From: Gemmatimonadota bacterium
GTDB taxonomy: Bacteria > Gemmatimonadota > Gemmatimonadetes > Gemmatimonadales > Gemmatimonadaceae
Length of the DNA: 49,895 nt
NCBI GenBank assembly: GCA_027346425.1
Contig: DAIESF010000002.1
Location: 1-49,895 of the forward strand
Direction of reading: 5' to 3'
Shown: piece after piece, positions 45,950 through 49,895 of the stretch
Numbering within the stretch: position 1 is the stretch's first letter
Layout: each line of letters opens with the position of its first letter
Translations under genes and position numbers: made by a program
Notes under the pieces: model-generated
The model's input: the letters and a program-made list of their open reading frames with translations, nothing else
Database searches by the model: none
What the model was told of the DNA's origin: nothing

Positions 45950-48900
45950 ATGAGTACTCTCTCGTTCGGACGATCCCTGCGATCCCTCGGCATGTTGCTG
46001 GTCTTTGGAGCCAGCACCCTCGCCGCCCAAGGGACTCAGGGAAGCATCAGCGTCCGCGTGACGGAGGCAGCTGGCGGGAAGCCCCTCGATCAGGCGCAAG
46101 TCGTGATCGTCGGGACGACGCTGGGCGGTCTCACCAACGCCGAAGGGCGTTACACGTTTCGCGGCGTCAACGCCGGCACCGTGCAGGTGCGCGTGCTGCG
46201 CGTCGGCTTTTCGGAACAGAAGAAGGGCGTGACCGTCACGGCCGGCCAGACCGCCGAGGTCGAGTTTGCCCTGACGGAGGTGGCGCTGACGCTTGCCCCG
46301 GTCGTCACAACGGCGACGGGGACGCAGCGACGCCAGGAGATCGGCAACGCGACCGCCAACATCTCCGTGTCCGACGTGGTGGCGTCGGCTCCGGTGTCGA
46401 GCCTTGGGGACATCCTCAATGCGCGCGCGCCGGGCGTCCAGGTGGCCACGGGGACCCAGACCGGGACCGGGTCGCGCATTCGCGTGCGCGGCATGAACTC
46501 GATCTCGCTCAACAACGAACCCATCTGGATCATCGACGGCGTCCGCATGACGTCGAACAATGGCTCGTTCTCGACGGCGACCGGCAATGGCGCGTCGGCC
46601 AACACCGGCGGCAACAACGCCAGCCGCGTGGGCGACCTCAACCCCGAGGAGATCGAGAGCATCGAGATCGTGAAGGGACCGTCGGCGGCGACGCTGTATG
46701 GCACCGACGCGGCCAACGGCGTGATCCTGGTGACCACCAAGCGTGGGCGCGCCGGGGCGGCGCAGTGGAACCTCTATGGCGAGGGCGGCCTCATCGAGGA
46801 TCGCAACGACTATCCCTGGGCGTACACGCTGTTCGGCACCCGAACCGACGGTGTGACCCCGACGGCCCCCAGCTTCTGCAACCTGCAGCGCGTGGGGACG
46901 GGGCTCTGCCGCATCGACTCGATCGGCGCCCTCAACATCTTCAAGGAAAGCGACCTGACCCCGGTGGGCCGGGGGAATCGTCGCCAGGGGGGCGCGCAAG
47001 TCTCCGGTGGCACGGAGACGCTGCGCTACTTCATGTCGGCCGAGAACGAGAACGAAGTCGGTGTCCTCTCGCTCCCGCAGTTCGAGCGTGATCGCTTCAA
47101 GGCCAACAATATTCCGTTGCACGATTGGACCGACCGCCCGAACGTCCTCGACCGCAACTCGCTACGCGTGAACCTCAACGCGGCGGTAAGCCCGAAGCTC
47201 GACCTCTCGGCCCAGACCAACTTCATCGACCTCACCCAGCGCTACTCGCTCGAGTCGAACTCGACAGCGGGGCTCGGGTCGCACGTCTTCGGTGGCCCGG
47301 GCTACCGGAACAACGGGACGGTCTCGGGGCTCGGCACGCCGCTCAATGGCTACCGCGCCTGGACGCCCGGCTACATGTGGCAGGAGAAGACCGAGCAGAA
47401 CATCTCTCGGTTCATCTGGAGTTCGCGCGCCGACTGGCGCCCGACGTCGTGGTTGCAGAACCGCGCCACCGTCGGACAGGACTTCACCATGCGCTCCGAC
47501 GAGAACCTCCTCCTGCGCGGCGAAGGACCGCCGCTCACCGCCAATACGCGCCTGGGTTCGCGCGGTGTGAGCCGGGTGAACATCAACAACTTCACCGTCG
47601 ACCTCGGGAGCACCGCCACCTTCAACCCGATGGAGTGGATGAACCTGAAGACGACGGTGGGTGCGCAGTACATCAACTACCGTTTCTCGCAGGCTCAGTC
47701 CGGCGGCTCGCAGCTCTCCCCGGGGGCGCAGACGGTGCAGTCGGGGGCACAGCCATCGGTGTTCGAGGGGACGACGCTGCAGAAGACCTTTGGTATCTTC
47801 GTCGAGCAAGGGGTCGCCCTGCGCGACAAGCTGTTCCTGGCCGCGGCGGTCCGTTCCGACCAGAACTCGGCGTTCGGCACGGAGTTCCAACGCGTCTTCT
47901 ACCCGAAGTTCAGCGCCTCCTGGCTCATCTCCGAGGAGTCGTTCTGGAAGGCGCCGTCGTGGATGAATACGATGCGCTTTCGCATGGCGTACGGGCAGTC
48001 GGGCGTGCAGCCCGGGCCGAACGACGCGCTCCGCTTCTACACGGCGAGCACGACGAACATCGCCACTGTCGACCAGCCTACGGTCACCTTCGCATCGCTC
48101 GGAAACCCGAGCTTGAAGCCGGAGCGCTCCGCCGAATTGGAAGGGGGGTTCGAGACGCAGCTTCTCAACTCGCGCCTGACGCTCGACGTCACCTACTACA
48201 ACAAGAAGACGCAGGACGCGCTCATCCAACGCATCGTCCCGCCGTCGTATGGCACGGTGACTCGGCAGCTCACAAACCTTGGCGCGGTGCGCAACAAGGG
48301 ATGGGAGTTCCAGGTGAACGCTCTCCCGCTCGACAAGAAGTGGCTGGCGTGGGACCTCAACATCTCGGCGTCGCTCAACGACAACTCGGTCGAGAGCCTG
48401 GGGAACACCCCGCCGCAGATCGGCACCGTCTCCCGCGTCGTCGAAGGGTACCCGATCGGCGGACTGTGGGCCAAGCCGATCACGGGATGGGAGGACAAGA
48501 ACAAGGACGGCATCCTCACGTACTGGGCCGACCCGACCAAGAACGAGATCTTCGTCGGCGACTCGGCGATCTTCCGCGGATATTCCACGCCGCGCTACAT
48601 CGCGACGCTCATCTCGGGCTTCGACCTCATGAACCGCCGGTTGCGCCTGCAGACGCTGTTCGACTACCGCGGCGGCAACAAGTGGTACAACGATACGGAA
48701 CGCCTGCGCTGCCAGCGGCCCAATTGCGGCGGACGCAACAACCCGAAGGCGCCGTTCGACCTGCAGGCGGCGAACGTCGCCCGCCTCGAGATGCCGGTCC
48801 AGACGCTTGACGGCTACTTCCAGTCGGGCGCCTTCGTTCGCCTGCGCGAGGCGTCGGTGCAGTACACGCTGTCGCCCAGCATTGCCCAGCGTCTCCTGCG

Positions 48901-49075
48901 CGCCCGTACCGCCTCGGTGGTCGTCAGCGGCCGCAACCTCGCGTTGTGGACCAACTACCCGGGGACCGACCCGGAGACGGCGTTCAACCTGACGAGCGGT
49001 ACCGACGTCCCGGCCGATTTCCAGACCATCGCCCCGCCGTCGTACTTCATCTTCCGTATCAACCTTGGCTACTAA
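45950..49075 (+). CDS. SusC/RagA-family TonB-linked outer membrane protein
   Basis: Carboxypeptidase-like N-domain GSISVRVTEAAGGKPLDQAQVVIVGTTLGGLTNAEGRYTFRGV; plug LGDILNARAPGVQV..IRVRGMNSISLNNEPIWIIDGV; VKGPSAATLYGTDAANGVILVTTKRG. Confidence 0.95.
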   Translation: MSTLSFGRSLRSLGMLLVFGASTLAAQGTQGSISVRVTEAAGGKPLDQAQVVIVGTTLGGLTNAEGRYTFRGVNAGTVQVRVLRVGFSEQKKGVTVTAGQTAEVEFALTEVALTLAPVVTTATGTQRRQEIGNATANISVSDVVASAPVSSLGDILNARAPGVQVATGTQTGTGSRIRVRGMNSISLNNEPIWIIDGVRMTSNNGSFSTATGNGASANTGGNNASRVGDLNPEEIESIEIVKGPSAATLYGTDAANGVILVTTKRGRAGAAQWNLYGEGGLIEDRNDYPWAYTLFGTRTDGVTPTAPSFCNLQRVGTGLCRIDSIGALNIFKESDLTPVGRGNRRQGGAQVSGGTETLRYFMSAENENEVGVLSLPQFERDRFKANNIPLHDWTDRPNVLDRNSLRVNLNAAVSPKLDLSAQTNFIDLTQRYSLESNSTAGLGSHVFGGPGYRNNGTVSGLGTPLNGYRAWTPGYMWQEKTEQNISRFIWSSRADWRPTSWLQNRATVGQDFTMRSDENLLLRGEGPPLTANTRLGSRGVSRVNINNFTVDLGSTATFNPMEWMNLKTTVGAQYINYRFSQAQSGGSQLSPGAQTVQSGAQPSVFEGTTLQKTFGIFVEQGVALRDKLFLAAAVRSDQNSAFGTEFQRVFYPKFSASWLISEESFWKAPSWMNTMRFRMAYGQSGVQPGPNDALRFYTASTTNIATVDQPTVTFASLGNPSLKPERSAELEGGFETQLLNSRLTLDVTYYNKKTQDALIQRIVPPSYGTVTRQLTNLGAVRNKGWEFQVNALPLDKKWLAWDLNISASLNDNSVESLGNTPPQIGTVSRVVEGYPIGGLWAKPITGWEDKNKDGILTYWADPTKNEIFVGDSAIFRGYSTPRYIATLISGFDLMNRRLRLQTLFDYRGGNKWYNDTERLRCQRPNCGGRNNPKAPFDLQAANVARLEMPVQTLDGYFQSGAFVRLREASVQYTLSPSIAQRLLRARTASVVVSGRNLALWTNYPGTDPETAFNLTSGTDVPADFQTIAPPSYFIFRINLGY

Positions 49076-49091
49076 CCCCTTCGGAGCCTAC

Positions 49092-49895
49092 ATGCGCACT
49101 GCATATATCCTGCGCCCCCGCTCCTTCGGGAGGCGCGCGGCCCTGGCCCTGACGCTCATGGCGGCGACGGCATGCTCCAGCGTGACCGATTCGCTTCTCG
49201 AGGCGACGGACCCGGACATCATCAACCCAGGCGACCTCAAGTCGTCGGAGGGGGCCATTGGCCTCACCAATGGCGCCCTGGCCAGCTTCCGCGACATCAC
49301 CGCGGGGTTCGAGAGCACCTGGCTGTTCGGCGGCCTGCTCGCCGACGAATGGTCCACGTCCTCGACCTTTCCGCAAAACGACCAGACCGACCAGCGTCGC
49401 ATCGAGGAGAACAACTCGCAGGTCACCGCGATGCTGTATCGCCTCTATCGCTCGCGCATTCGCGCGACCGAAGCCATTCGCGCGCTCGCCGAGTACCGTC
49501 CCGACGACCGCGTACGGCGCGCCGAGATGTACTTCGCGCGTGGCTTCACCGAGATGCAGCTGGCCCAGGACTTCTGCAACGGCATCCCGCTGAGCGAGTT
49601 GAACGACGGCGTCGCCACCGATGGCACACCCCTCAGCGGCCAGGAAGTCTTCACGAAGGCGGTGGCGTCGTACGACAGCGCGCTCGCCTTCGCCAACGGG
49701 ACCGACGCCGCGAGCGTCGCGCTGGCGCGTGCCGCCCGTATCGGCAAGGCGCGGGCCCAGCTGGGGCTTAACCTGATCGCCGAGGCCGCGACCACGGTGT
49801 CGGCTGTCCCGACGATCCCGACGTCGTTCGCGTACCAGCAGACGTTCTCCCTCACCACCGGGTCGAACACGATCTGGGGGCAGGGATTCTCTGCG
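49092..49895 (+). CDS. SusD/RagB-family lipoprotein, 3' truncated by window edge
   Basis: My translation MRTAYILRPRSFGRRAALALTLMAATACSSVTDSLLEATDPDIINPGDL..; open to end of window; not in the ORF track for lack of a stop. Confidence 0.85.
   Translation, partial: MRTAYILRPRSFGRRAALALTLMAATACSSVTDSLLEATDPDIINPGDLKSSEGAIGLTNGALASFRDITAGFESTWLFGGLLADEWSTSSTFPQNDQTDQRRIEENNSQVTAMLYRLYRSRIRATEAIRALAEYRPDDRVRRAEMYFARGFTEMQLAQDFCNGIPLSELNDGVATDGTPLSGQEVFTKAVASYDSALAFANGTDAASVALARAARIGKARAQLGLNLIAEAATTVSAVPTIPTSFAYQQTFSLTTGSNTIWGQGFSA

Overview
High-GC bacterial chromosomal segment. Gene content (secreted hydrolases, tricorn-like protease, VPS10/BNR-type protein, SusC/SusD pair, Hya-type hydrogenase) suggests a Gemmatimonadota-like organism; this is inference, as there is no rRNA to confirm it. 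Left to right: multiheme c-type cytochromes (1-2 kb); tRNA-Lys(TTT); sensor histidine kinase; class A beta-lactamase-like hydrolase; two lytic transglycosylases; moaC and holB; amidase, peptide-type ABC permeases/SBP and M28 peptidase; two convergent amidohydrolases (one fused to a PD40 propeller); a small Arg/Asp-rich secreted protein; tricorn-like protease; M24 peptidase; VPS10/BNR protein; membrane protein plus winged-helix regulator; uppS; PLP decarboxylase; cysK; sodC; purK/purE; S9 peptidase; a group 1 [NiFe] hydrogenase operon (small, large, cytochrome b, maturation protease); and SusC plus a truncated SusD at the right edge. No CRISPR array, IS element or prophage was seen. The most unusual signal is a dispersed octamer, GCCTAACG/CGTTAGGC: 20 exact copies by eye in 50 kb, mostly inside genes in either orientation, accounting for nearly all rare TTA-Leu codons I noticed. 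Other items: heptameric/octameric tandem repeats at gene starts, a 12-bp minisatellite in a signal peptide, a competing-hairpin 3' structure, a tandemly duplicated triheme c7-type module, and a Hya-type hydrogenase lacking the supernumerary proximal-cluster cysteines. All counts were made by eye, not computed.
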